Positions 50,974 to 58,823 of a stretch of 64,000 nucleotides of DNA are shown one piece after another. A model generated the notes under the pieces. It worked only from the letters and a program-made list of their open reading frames with translations, was not told where the DNA came from and searched no databases. Positions within the stretch are counted from its first letter, which is position 1, and every line of letters begins with the position of its first letter. The position numbers were made by a program, and so were the translations under genes. This stretch comes from an uncultured Paracoccaceae bacterium (lineage in GTDB: Bacteria > Pseudomonadota > Alphaproteobacteria > Rhodobacterales > Rhodobacteraceae): contig CAKZRP010000007.1 of assembly GCA_937146765.1 (NCBI GenBank), positions 1 to 64,000 on the forward strand, read 5' to 3'.

Positions 50974-51983
50974 GCAAACAAGGGCCGTGCGGTGCCCTCG
51001 GGCAGGTCAAAGGCAAGAGTTTCGCCGAGCGCCACCTCGGGGATCGAGACCGGCGCATCCGCCTTGATCGGCCCCAGCGCGGTGTCGAGCACATATTCGC
51101 GGTGCCCACCGGCAAAGCTGCTGGCGATGACGCGCCCCTGCAGGGGGCCGCTGCCGATCTCGACCGCGCCGGGCCGCCAGGCCAGCATCGGCGCGGCGCT
51201 CTCATAGCCCACTGTGACGCGGCCCTGGTCGGAGACGAGTTCACGCCCCTCGCTGCGCAGGATATTCTCAAACCCCATGAATTCGGCGGCAAAGGCGGTT
51301 TCGGGGCGATCATAAAGATCGGCGGGGGTGCCAAGCTGTTCGATCTTGCCGTCGCGCATCAGCACGATGCGGTCCGCCATCGCCAGGGCTTCGCCCTGGT
51401 CGTGGGTGACAAAGACCATGGTGACGCCGGTTTCCTTTTGCACCCGCTGCAGCTCGGTCCGCATTTCCAGCCGCAGGCGGGCGTCAAGGTTGGAGAGGGG
51501 CTCATCGAGCAACAAAACCTTCGGCTCCATCACCAAGGAGCGCGCCAGCGCCAGACGCTGTTGCTGCCCTCCGGACATCTCTGCCGGCTTGCGCGCCTCG
51601 AACCCGGTGAGGCCCACGGTGGCAAGGCCCGCTTCGGTCTTGGCGCGGATCTCCGCCTCGGGCAGTTTTTGCAGGCGCAGGCCAAAGGCGACGTTTTCAA
51701 AGGCATTGAGGTGCGGAAACAGGGCATAGGACTGAAACACAAGGCCGATGCCGCGCTTGTTGGCGGCCAGCCGGGTGACATCGCGCCCGTCGATCTCGAT
51801 GCTGCCGGAGGTCGGCGACAAGAGGCCGGCAATGGCGCGCATCGTGGTGGTCTTGCCGCAGCCCGAGGGGCCGAGGAGGGCGATCAGCTCGCCTTCGCGA
51901 ATGTCGAGGTTGAGGGCGGGCACGGCGACGGTATTGCCATAAGACAGGGTCAAGTCGCGCAGGCGGACAAAGGCATCAGACAT
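50970..51983 (-). CDS. ABC transporter ATP-binding protein, PotA/Fe3+ family with TOBE domain
   Basis: 337 aa. The ABC domain (about 5-240) has Walker A GPSGCGKTTT, signature MSGGQQQRLALARSL and Walker B VLLLDEPLSNLDARLR, and a TOBE-type regulatory domain follows to the end. Such ATPases serve Pot (spermidine/putrescine) and related importers. The start overlaps the permease stop by 8 nt. The operon has nucleoside hydrolase and adenine deaminase downstream, so the imported compound is probably a nucleoside rather than a polyamine (inference). Confidence 0.87.
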   Translation of the reverse strand: MSDAFVRLRDLTLSYGNTVAVPALNLDIREGELIALLGPSGCGKTTTMRAIAGLLSPTSGSIEIDGRDVTRLAANKRGIGLVFQSYALFPHLNAFENVAFGLRLQKLPEAEIRAKTEAGLATVGLTGFEARKPAEMSGGQQQRLALARSLVMEPKVLLLDEPLSNLDARLRLEMRTELQRVQKETGVTMVFVTHDQGEALAMADRIVLMRDGKIEQLGTPADLYDRPETAFAAEFMGFENILRSEGRELVSDQGRVTVGYESAAPMLAWRPGAVEIGSGPLQGRVIASSFAGGHREYVLDTALGPIKADAPVSIPEVALGETLAFDLPEGTARPLFA

Positions 51984-52758
51984 AGCGGGAAAATCCAAGC
52001 AGACGTTCGGCGGTGAACACGATCGCCACCGACATAAAGGCAAGAAGAGCAGAGAGCGCGGCGACCGAAGGGTCGTAGGTGATCTCCATGTAACTCAGCA
52101 TATCAATCGGCAGGGTGCGCACGCCGGGTCCTGACAGGAACAGTGAGACAGGCACCTGATTGAAGCTGGTGACAAAACCCAAGATGAAGGCCGCCAGCAC
52201 GCCGCCGCGAATATTGGGCAATACTACCTTGAAGAAGGCCTGAACCCGGGTGCAGCCCAGAAGCACCGCCGCCTCCTCCATATCCGAGCGCAGGTTGTTG
52301 AGGCTCGAGGAGACCACCCGAACCGCATAGGGCAGGATCAGCGCGGTATGGGCAAAGAACAGCGCCATGCCGACGGTAAAGTTTAAAGGCACCACCAGAT
52401 ACCGCAGCAGGGCAAGGCCAACGATGATGCCGGGCACGATGATCGGCGCGGCGACGATGGTGCGGATCAGCTCGTCGCCGGGCAGCTTGTAGCGGTTGAG
52501 CGCATAGGCCGCCGGCACCCCCAGCGCGAGGGCAAAGAGCGTGCCCACCACCGCCAAGAACATCGACAACAAGAAGGAGGCGCGGAAACTCTCGACCGTA
52601 AAGACCTTGAGATACCATTTCAGCGACAGCCCATCGGGCGGGAAGGCCAGCGAATTGCCCGCTGAGGCGCCCGCAAAAATGATGATGATGAAGGGGCCGA
52701 TCAAAAAGGTCAGGGTGAGACCGAGGATCAGCCATGTGGAGAGGGAACGCATCTGCAT
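51976..52758 (-). CDS. ABC transporter permease, PotC type
   Basis: 260-aa permease with six predicted membrane segments, from STWLILGLTLTFLIGPFIII at 6-25 onward. The coupling loop near 165-185 reads VLLGCTRVQAFFKVVLPNIRGG, an EAA motif of the MetI superfamily. It pairs with the PotB-type permease 3 nt upstream. Confidence 0.87.
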   Translation of the reverse strand: MQMRSLSTWLILGLTLTFLIGPFIIIIFAGASAGNSLAFPPDGLSLKWYLKVFTVESFRASFLLSMFLAVVGTLFALALGVPAAYALNRYKLPGDELIRTIVAAPIIVPGIIVGLALLRYLVVPLNFTVGMALFFAHTALILPYAVRVVSSSLNNLRSDMEEAAVLLGCTRVQAFFKVVLPNIRGGVLAAFILGFVTSFNQVPVSLFLSGPGVRTLPIDMLSYMEITYDPSVAALSALLAFMSVAIVFTAERLLGFSRYV

Positions 52759-52761
52759 CTC

Positions 52762-53583
52762 TTAGCTCCGGGCCGAGGCGATGCGCTTCAGGACCAGATT
52801 GGCCGAGAAGGACATCACCATGAGGATCATTGCGATGACGCTGGCGGAGACGAAGTCATTCGCCACGTTCACCCGCTGATAGAGCAGGGTTTCCAGCATC
52901 AAGACCTTGGAACCGCCGAGGATCGCAGGGGTGATATAGGCGGTGAGCGCCCCGGTGAAGACCAGCGTGCCGCCGACCACCAGCCCCTCTTTTGTCAGGG
53001 GCAGGATCACGCGGAAAAAGACCTGCAGCCAACTTGCACCCAGCACCCGGGCGGCGGGGATCACATCGCGGGGGATGTTTTCCATCGCGGAGACCAGAGA
53101 GATAATCATCAAGGGCAGAAACAGCTGCAACAGGCCAAGGAAGACCGCGGTTTCGGTGAACAACAGCCGCACCGGCGTGTCCGACAGGCCAAGGCCCAGG
53201 ATCACATCATTCACAATGCCAGTGCGCCCGAGGATCACGATCCAGGCATAGGTCCGCGCCACAGGTGAGATCATCAAGGGCAGCACCACCAGACCAAAGA
53301 CGCGACCGCGCGACTTTGCCGGCAGGTTCACGATGCAAAAGGCCGCGGCATAGCCGATCACCGCAGCCGTGCCCGCCACCAGAACGCCCAGCTTCAGCGT
53401 GCGCAGGAACACCACCTGGTTGAGCGGTTTGGCGAAGAAATCGACATAGCCTTGCAGGCTCCAGCTGCCGTCAATCCGAAAAGCCTCGGACAGAAGGATC
53501 ATCACCGGCAGGAGAAACAGAAGCGTGGCAAAAAGGGCCGCCGGCAAGGCGAGGATCAGCCCTTCTTTCTTGTTCATGAACAT
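52762..53583 (-). CDS. ABC transporter permease, PotB type
   Basis: 273-aa permease with six membrane segments. The EAA coupling loop reads RVLGASWLQVFFRVILPLTKEG near 180-200. Start at 53583 (MFMNKK); 53577 is possible. It follows the binding-protein gene after an 81-nt gap that contains a terminator-like hairpin with a T-run, so permease expression may be attenuated. Confidence 0.86.
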   Translation of the reverse strand: MFMNKKEGLILALPAALFATLLFLLPVMILLSEAFRIDGSWSLQGYVDFFAKPLNQVVFLRTLKLGVLVAGTAAVIGYAAAFCIVNLPAKSRGRVFGLVVLPLMISPVARTYAWIVILGRTGIVNDVILGLGLSDTPVRLLFTETAVFLGLLQLFLPLMIISLVSAMENIPRDVIPAARVLGASWLQVFFRVILPLTKEGLVVGGTLVFTGALTAYITPAILGGSKVLMLETLLYQRVNVANDFVSASVIAMILMVMSFSANLVLKRIASARS

Positions 53584-53613
53584 GGTGGAGCCCTTGGGGT
53601 TAAGGGAAAAAGG

Positions 53614-53641
53614 GGCGACCCGCCTTGAGAGGCAGGCCGCC
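53614..53641 (-). terminator. Imperfect stem-loop with T-run between binding-protein and permease genes
   Basis: An imperfect 12-bp stem (GGCGACCCGCCT with AGGCAGGCCGCC) closes a 4-nt loop. Reading the minus strand, CCTTTTTCC follows, giving a rho-independent terminator shape inside the operon. Confidence 0.6.
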
Positions 53642-53664
53642 AGGGGGGAGGTCTTTCGGGGACC

Positions 53665-54681
53665 TTAGCGGATCACATCCGCATTCCACTGCTCGACCCA
53701 GGCTTCGCGATTGTCGATCACGGTCTGGGCGGGCATGATGTTGAGGGCATTGATCAGATCGGCGCCATAGGTCAGGTTCTCGGCCACCTCATCGCTGACG
53801 GTGACCTCCTTGTTGGCGGGGCTGTCGATCAGCGCCTCGGCAACGCGGGTCTGCACTTCGGTGGACAGCCAATAGTCCATAAATTGCAGCGCCAGCTCTT
53901 CGTTGCCATTGTCCTTGGTCATCACCATGACGTTCATGCCGCCGGCCTGACCTTCCTTGGGTTCTGCCCAGGCGAAGGGCAGATCGGACTGTTTGAAATG
54001 GCCCCAGGCGAACCGGCCGATGGGGGCGGCGATCACCTCTTCCTGGCTCATCAGCTGGGTGAGTTCGGAGGAGCGCGAATAGAAGGTCACGATGTCGTCG
54101 GCCTTGGCGCCAATCGCGGAGATGGTGCCAGAGAGATCCTCGCCCGTGCCGCCTGCTGCCTTGTCGAGCATCATCAGTGTCAGCGGCCCTTGGGTGCCGG
54201 TGATATTCGGCAGAGCGACACGGCCCTTCACCGCCTCGCCCAGCAAATCCCCCCAGCTTTCGATCGTCACCAGATCGCTGCGGTAGACGATGGAGCTGGC
54301 GTAATAGGTATAGCCCACTGCCATGTGACCGCCGATCGGATCCTGTGCCGAGGCATAAAGCTTGTCGAAATTCGTCAGCGTCGCCGGGTCGATCGGCGCG
54401 ATCAGACCCTTCTGCGCGAGGCCGAGGGCGTCTTGCGTCGACAGCACTGCCATATCGATCACAGGATCCGCGGCATTGGCCTCGATCTTCGCCATCCGCT
54501 CCACGCTGTTGCCGGTCTCAACCACCAGGGTGCAGCCGCAGAGTTCCTCAAACGGATCGTAGAGCGCTTCTTTGTAGGCGTCCTGCGCGAAGGAATAGAC
54601 AGAGATCGTCAGGGTCTTTTCCGCATGGGCCATGCCCGCAATGGCGCAGAGCAGGGCGGCGGTGGAAATGCTGGTTTTCAT
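53665..54681 (-). CDS. ABC transporter extracellular substrate-binding protein (Pot/Fe3+-type)
   Basis: 338 aa with a clear Sec signal peptide, MKTSISTAALLCAIAGMAHA. The mature protein belongs to the spermidine/putrescine-binding (PotD-like, SBP family 1/8) group: YDPFEELCGCTLVVETG near 41-57 and IDMAVLSTQDALGLAQKGLI near 75-94. A Cys pair occurs at CGC. Ligand not evident; downstream nucleoside hydrolase and adenine deaminase suggest a purine nucleoside. It lies 27 nt after lacI and is thus co-transcribed with its regulator. Confidence 0.85.
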   Translation of the reverse strand: MKTSISTAALLCAIAGMAHAEKTLTISVYSFAQDAYKEALYDPFEELCGCTLVVETGNSVERMAKIEANAADPVIDMAVLSTQDALGLAQKGLIAPIDPATLTNFDKLYASAQDPIGGHMAVGYTYYASSIVYRSDLVTIESWGDLLGEAVKGRVALPNITGTQGPLTLMMLDKAAGGTGEDLSGTISAIGAKADDIVTFYSRSSELTQLMSQEEVIAAPIGRFAWGHFKQSDLPFAWAEPKEGQAGGMNVMVMTKDNGNEELALQFMDYWLSTEVQTRVAEALIDSPANKEVTVSDEVAENLTYGADLINALNIMPAQTVIDNREAWVEQWNADVIR

Positions 54682-54708
54682 TGGTGAAGGCTCCCGGTTG
54701 GCAGAGGA

Positions 54709-55674
54709 TTAGGTTGGGTCGGTGGGGTGGAGAGATCGGGTGGAGGCACGCTGCACCAGCCGCGTCGGCACGGTCTGACTATCGGCGGACGCAGGCGCAC
54801 CAGCGATCCTTGCGCAGATCGCGTCGATGGCGCGCATCGCGATTTCAGGAACGTTTTGCGCCACAGTGGTCAATGCCGGGTGCATGGCCGTGGCCAGAGG
54901 CAGATCGTCAAAGCCCGTGAGGCTGACATCGCGCGGCACGCTGAAGCCCGCCTGCGCCAAGGCAGATTGCACCTGCAAGGCCAAGTGATCAGAGGTCGTC
55001 AAGACTGCCGTCGCACCGTCCCGGATAAGGGCAGGCAGATCCTCAATCCCCGCCGCCCCCCAGCGCACCGCACTTTCGGCGCGCCCTGAGAGTGCCGCGC
55101 GCATCCCGGCAATCCGGTCCTGCTGCACCTCGGAAACCGCGTCGCCGCCGAGGAGAACAACCGAGCGGTGGCCAAGCTCGGCGATATGCGTTCCGATTAG
55201 ATGCCCGCCCCCGACATGATCCGACGACACCGTGTTTTGCGGATCCGAGGCCGTATTGATGACCACCATGGGCACCGCTTGCGCTTCGGGCGCGGAGCCT
55301 TTCTGCGGCACCACCAATAGCCCGTCGACACCGCGGTCGATGAGCCGCCGCATCGCATTGCGCTGCTCGCCCGCGCTGCCTCGGGAATCCGCGATCAGGA
55401 TACCAAGGTGACGTGCATCCGCCGCTTCTGACAGGCTCTGGGCGATGCGCGGAAACAGCGGATTGGTCAGGTCGGGCATCACGAGGCCGAGGATGCCCGT
55501 CTGCCCGCGCTTCAAGGCGCGGGCGGTCACGTTGGGGCGATATCCAAGCTCTTCGGCCCGCAGGCGAATGCGGCGCGCCATCTCCTCCGATACGCGCCCC
55601 TTGCCGGTCAGCGCATTGGACACCGTCGCCGCCGAGACGCCGATATCCGCTGCAATCTGCTTGATGCTGACCAT
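54709..55674 (-). CDS. LacI family transcriptional regulator
   Basis: 321-aa LacI-type protein. The N-terminal helix-turn-helix and hinge are SIKQIAADIGVSAATVSNAL and beyond, residues 3-60, and the sugar-binding-like domain follows (GILGLVMPDLTNPLFPRIAQ). It heads the operon with the Pot-type importer, nucleoside hydrolase and adenine deaminase. A 16-bp inverted repeat starts 16 nt upstream of its ATG and probably is its operator, giving autoregulation of the whole unit. GGGAG lies 6 nt before the ATG. Effector probably a nucleoside or purine (inference). Confidence 0.88.
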   Translation of the reverse strand: MVSIKQIAADIGVSAATVSNALTGKGRVSEEMARRIRLRAEELGYRPNVTARALKRGQTGILGLVMPDLTNPLFPRIAQSLSEAADARHLGILIADSRGSAGEQRNAMRRLIDRGVDGLLVVPQKGSAPEAQAVPMVVINTASDPQNTVSSDHVGGGHLIGTHIAELGHRSVVLLGGDAVSEVQQDRIAGMRAALSGRAESAVRWGAAGIEDLPALIRDGATAVLTTSDHLALQVQSALAQAGFSVPRDVSLTGFDDLPLATAMHPALTTVAQNVPEIAMRAIDAICARIAGAPASADSQTVPTRLVQRASTRSLHPTDPT

Positions 55675-55689
55675 GTGAAGCTCCCAAGT

Positions 55690-55752
55690 TTGATTTAACG
55701 ATTAAGCTAAGCAAAACTCAGGCGTCAACTGAAAGATTAATCGTTAAATCAA
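55690..55752. promoter_or_regulatory. Putative double operator for the LacI-type regulator
   Basis: TTGATTTAACGATTAA (55690-55705) and TTAATCGTTAAATCAA (55737-55752) are perfect 16-bp complements 31 nt apart. Each arm contains TTAA-N3-TTAA with a central CG step, as in LacI-family half-palindromes. The pair brackets the expected promoter of the lacI operon. Confidence 0.65.
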
Positions 55753-55794
55753 GCAAGACTGCTGATGCCGAAAAAACAGGCAGCCACGGTCACG

Positions 55795-55813
55795 CTGCTG
55801 TCGCCGACAGCAG
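55795..55813 (-). terminator. Stem-loop after the GntR gene
   Basis: CTGCTGTC (55795-55802) and GACAGCAG (55806-55813) form a perfect 8-bp stem with a 3-nt loop, 30 nt after the gntR stop. A T6 run follows only about 17 nt later on that strand, so termination is likely but not classical. Confidence 0.5.
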
Positions 55814-55842
55814 GTTGCTAAAGGCCCACAGGACAAAAGATT

Positions 55843-56520
55843 TCAACCGCCGGAAAGCAACTGGTCGCGCAGGCTCATCGGAGCAGCGGGTGGCGCATCA
55901 AAATTCAGCCCCGCCTCGAGGTGCCGCAGGTGAATATCCGTAAGCCGGATCAATTCACCCCCATCCCCTGCCTCAAGCGCATCCACGATTCGGTCGTGCT
56001 CATCCGCCGCGCAGGACGAAGACCCGGTTGCAGAATAGAGCCCCAGGATCAGGGTGCTGCGCATCGTCAGCTCCGACAGGAACCGTTCCAGAACGAGGTT
56101 GCCCGCGATCTGCGCCAAACGCATGTGAAACTGACGCGATGCGCGGAGTTCGGCCGGCTTGTCACCGTCAGTGCGCGCCTGCGCCTCGTCCTGGATATTG
56201 GTTCTCAGGAAGGCGATATCCTCGACCGAGGCCCGTCCGGCAGCCTGCCGGGCGATTGTGCTTTCGATGGCGCGCCGCGCCTGAAACACATCGCGGGCCT
56301 CCTGCGGGGAGGGCGTCATGACAAAGGCGCCACGGTTGGGACGCAGTTCCACCACATGCTGCGCCGCAAGGGTCGCCAAGGCCCGGCGGACATTGGCGCG
56401 ATTGCAGCTGAACAGATCGCTCAGAGGCTGCTCGCCGAGTTTGGTCCCTGCGGGCAGACGCTGCTCCGCAATCGCGTCGAGCACCGCGTTCACGATCAAA
56501 TCTTCAACCAGCTCCGACAT
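55843..56520 (-). CDS. GntR family transcriptional regulator, FCD (FadR) subfamily
   Basis: 225 aa. The winged helix covers residues 1-75 (AGTKLGEQPLSDLFSCNRANVRRALATL), and the all-alpha FCD ligand domain about 90-215, with metal-site residues in the FHMRLAQIAGN and HDRIVDAL segments. It is divergent from the hydantoin/allantoin racemase gene at 56656, with a palindrome in the shared 135-nt region. It probably represses the racemase-permease unit until a ureide or hydantoin derivative is present. Confidence 0.87.
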   Translation of the reverse strand: MSELVEDLIVNAVLDAIAEQRLPAGTKLGEQPLSDLFSCNRANVRRALATLAAQHVVELRPNRGAFVMTPSPQEARDVFQARRAIESTIARQAAGRASVEDIAFLRTNIQDEAQARTDGDKPAELRASRQFHMRLAQIAGNLVLERFLSELTMRSTLILGLYSATGSSSCAADEHDRIVDALEAGDGGELIRLTDIHLRHLEAGLNFDAPPAAPMSLRDQLLSGG

Positions 56521-56602
56521 CGCGGCCTCGAAAACTTTGCTTGGACCAACGCAACTTACGTGGCCGCACCGGCCATTGCAATGGCGGAGACCCTCGGCAG
56601 GC

Positions 56603-56631
56603 TTGACTTGCTAACATGTATTGTTAACAAT
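56603..56631. promoter_or_regulatory. Putative promoter and GntR operator for the racemase-permease unit
   Basis: TTGACT at 56603-56608 is a -35-like box. ATTGTTAACAAT at 56620-56631 is a perfect 12-bp palindrome overlapping the expected -10 position. TAACA-N4-TGTTA also occurs at 56612-56625. A repressor bound there would block RNA polymerase; the GntR protein encoded next door is the likely one. Confidence 0.55.
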
Positions 56632-56655
56632 TAATGATGACAAATGGAGGAAGCC

Positions 56656-57354
56656 ATGAAGATTCTGGTCGTCAATCCCAACTCGACCCAGTCGATGACG
56701 GACAAGATTGTCTCTGCCGCGCAGGCCGCCGCCAGCCCCGGCGTCACCATCCTCGGTGCCACAGCGGCCGGAGCGCCCGCCAGCATCGAGGGTCATTTTG
56801 ACGAGGCCATGTCGCTCCAGGGCCTGTTGATGCAGGTGGCAGCGGCCGAGGAACAGGGCGTCGACGGGGTGGTGGTGGCCTGTTTCGACGATCCCGGCAT
56901 TGGTGCTTGCCGCGAATTGGCCAGCGGGCCGGTGCTCGGGATCTGCGAGGCGGCGGTCAAGGCCGCCAGCATGCTCGCCACATCCTTCAGCGTGGTGACC
57001 ACCCTGCCCCGATCGGTGCCAGTGATCGAACACCTGATCCACGGTTACGGTCTCAGCCACAGCTGCCGTCGGGTGCGCGCAGCCGCGATCCCGGTTCTGG
57101 CGCTGGAGGAGGAAGGCTCCGGCGCCCGCGACAAGATCCGCGCTGAGATCCTGCGCGCCATCGAGGAGGACCATTGCGAGGCAGTGGTGCTGGGCTGCGC
57201 GGGCATGGCGGACCTGACCCAATGGCTCAGCGCGGAATGCGGCATTCCGGTGATCGACGGGGTCACCGTCGCCACCCGGATGGTGGAGGCGCTGGCCGGA
57301 TGCGGCCTCGGAACCAGCAAGATCAACGCCTATGCGAAACCCAACATGAAATAG
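56656..57354 (+). CDS. Hydantoin/allantoin racemase (Asp/Glu racemase superfamily)
   Basis: 232-aa cofactor-independent racemase. It begins MKILVVNPNSTQSMTDKI, the HyuE-family N terminus. The two catalytic cysteines are Cys76 in VVACFDDPG and Cys181 in VVLGCAGMADL, the same positions known for hydantoin racemases. It would interconvert the enantiomers of 5-substituted hydantoins or allantoin. The ATG at 56656 has GGAGGAA 3-4 nt upstream. It is followed by an NCS1 permease. Hydantoin versus allantoin cannot be decided: no hydantoinase or allantoinase gene is adjacent. Confidence 0.85.
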   Translation: MKILVVNPNSTQSMTDKIVSAAQAAASPGVTILGATAAGAPASIEGHFDEAMSLQGLLMQVAAAEEQGVDGVVVACFDDPGIGACRELASGPVLGICEAAVKAASMLATSFSVVTTLPRSVPVIEHLIHGYGLSHSCRRVRAAAIPVLALEEEGSGARDKIRAEILRAIEEDHCEAVVLGCAGMADLTQWLSAECGIPVIDGVTVATRMVEALAGCGLGTSKINAYAKPNMK

Positions 57355-57387
57355 GCGCAACCATTCTAGAATGTCAGGGAGGACGAC

Positions 57388-58758
57388 ATGACCATGAATG
57401 CAGACCTGGAGGCCGCCGCAGGCGGGGCCTCGACCACATCGGACCACATCAGCAAGGGGATCGGGGAGGAGAGCCTTGCACCACAGGAAACCCGGATCAT
57501 GGATCCGTGGTCCTATCTCTTTGCCTGGCTGGGGGGATGCGTGTCGATCGGCACCTTTACCATCGGTTCGGGCCTGGTCGGTACACTCAATCTGTTGCAG
57601 ACCTTTGTCGCCATCGCCATCGGATGCGCCGTCATTGGCCTTGCGCTGATGATCAACGGTCAGGCCGGACACAAATACGGCATCCCCTTCATGGTGCAGG
57701 CCCGCGCCGCCTTCGGCTTTACCGGCACCCGCCTGCCGGCACTGGTGCGGTCGGTGCCCGCCATCGTCTGGTTCGGCTTTCAGAGCTGGATCGGCGCCGG
57801 GGCACTCAACCTCGTCTCCGACACGCTGTTCGGCTACGACAATATCGTGGTCTTCTTCATCGGCTTCCAGCTGTTGCAGATCGGTCTCTCGGTGCTCGGC
57901 TTTCACGGCATCAAATGGCTGGAGAACATCGGTTCGGTCTTCATCATCGGCGCGCTGGTCTACATGTTCTTCAGCGTTATCAGCAAATATGGCGAGGAGA
58001 TCTCGGCCAATCTGGTCAATGTCGACGGCACCTGGGGCGCGCCCTTCTGGGGGGCCACCATGCTGTTCCTTGGCATCTACAGCACCATGATGCTCAACGT
58101 CTCCGACTACTCGCGCGAGCTGCGCCACTCGGTCGGCCCCTTCCGCCAGGTGGCGATCTATGCCAATTCCATCCTGCCTGCGACGCTGTTCATGGGGCTG
58201 ATCGGTCTCATGGTCTCCGGCGCCACCGGCGAGGTGGACCCGATCAAGGTCTTCTCCAGCGCGGTCGACAACAAACCGCTCCTGGTCATCACCCTGCTGT
58301 TCATCGCCTTTGCGCAGGTGACAACCAATATCCTCAACAACGTGGTGCCGCCGGCCTATGCGCTGATGGATATCTTCAAGATCAACTTCAAGACCGCGGC
58401 AGTGATCGTCGGCCTGCTCGCCTTTGCCACTTTCCCGTGGGAACTGGTCAAAGATGAGAGTGCCGCCGGGCTCAACCTGTTCATTCGCACCTACTCCGCT
58501 TTCCTCGGCCCGATCTTCGCGATCCTGGTGGTGGACTACTTCGTGCTGCGCCGTCAGGAGCTGGATCTGGAGAAGCTCTATGACGAAACCGGCCCCTATC
58601 AGGGCGTCAATTGGGCGGCGGTGATCGCCATGGGAATTGGCGTGGCGGCGGCGCTGATCTTTTCCGGCATTTCCTGGTACGCCAGCCTGATACCGGCTGG
58701 GATCAGCTACTACCTTCTGATGCAGAACCTGCCCTCAGCGCGCCGCTTCCGCAGCTAA
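57388..58758 (+). CDS. NCS1 family permease (hydantoin/allantoin/nucleobase:cation symporter)
   Basis: 456-aa membrane protein with about twelve hydrophobic segments. AWLGGCVSIGTFTIGSGL near 45-62, SVPAIVWFGFQSWIGAGAL near 125-143 and the NVSDYSREL segment near 235 mark the NCS1 family, with the Trp and Gln/Asn of the substrate site. Uptake of hydantoin or allantoin fits the racemase before it; other nucleobases are possible. GGAGGA lies 4-5 nt before the ATG. A 10-bp terminator follows. Confidence 0.87.
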   Translation: MTMNADLEAAAGGASTTSDHISKGIGEESLAPQETRIMDPWSYLFAWLGGCVSIGTFTIGSGLVGTLNLLQTFVAIAIGCAVIGLALMINGQAGHKYGIPFMVQARAAFGFTGTRLPALVRSVPAIVWFGFQSWIGAGALNLVSDTLFGYDNIVVFFIGFQLLQIGLSVLGFHGIKWLENIGSVFIIGALVYMFFSVISKYGEEISANLVNVDGTWGAPFWGATMLFLGIYSTMMLNVSDYSRELRHSVGPFRQVAIYANSILPATLFMGLIGLMVSGATGEVDPIKVFSSAVDNKPLLVITLLFIAFAQVTTNILNNVVPPAYALMDIFKINFKTAAVIVGLLAFATFPWELVKDESAAGLNLFIRTYSAFLGPIFAILVVDYFVLRRQELDLEKLYDETGPYQGVNWAAVIAMGIGVAAALIFSGISWYASLIPAGISYYLLMQNLPSARRFRS

Positions 58759-58783
58759 GGTCCCGCTTCAGCACCACCAACTG

Positions 58784-58808
58784 AGGCCCCCGCACCCCGC
58801 GGGGGCCT
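58784..58808. terminator. Rho-independent terminator after the NCS1 permease gene
   Basis: AGGCCCCCGC (58784-58793) and GCGGGGGCCT (58799-58808) form a perfect 10-bp stem with a 5-nt loop, followed by TT. It lies between converging genes. Confidence 0.8.
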
Positions 58809-58823
58809 TTGCCCGGATCGGGG

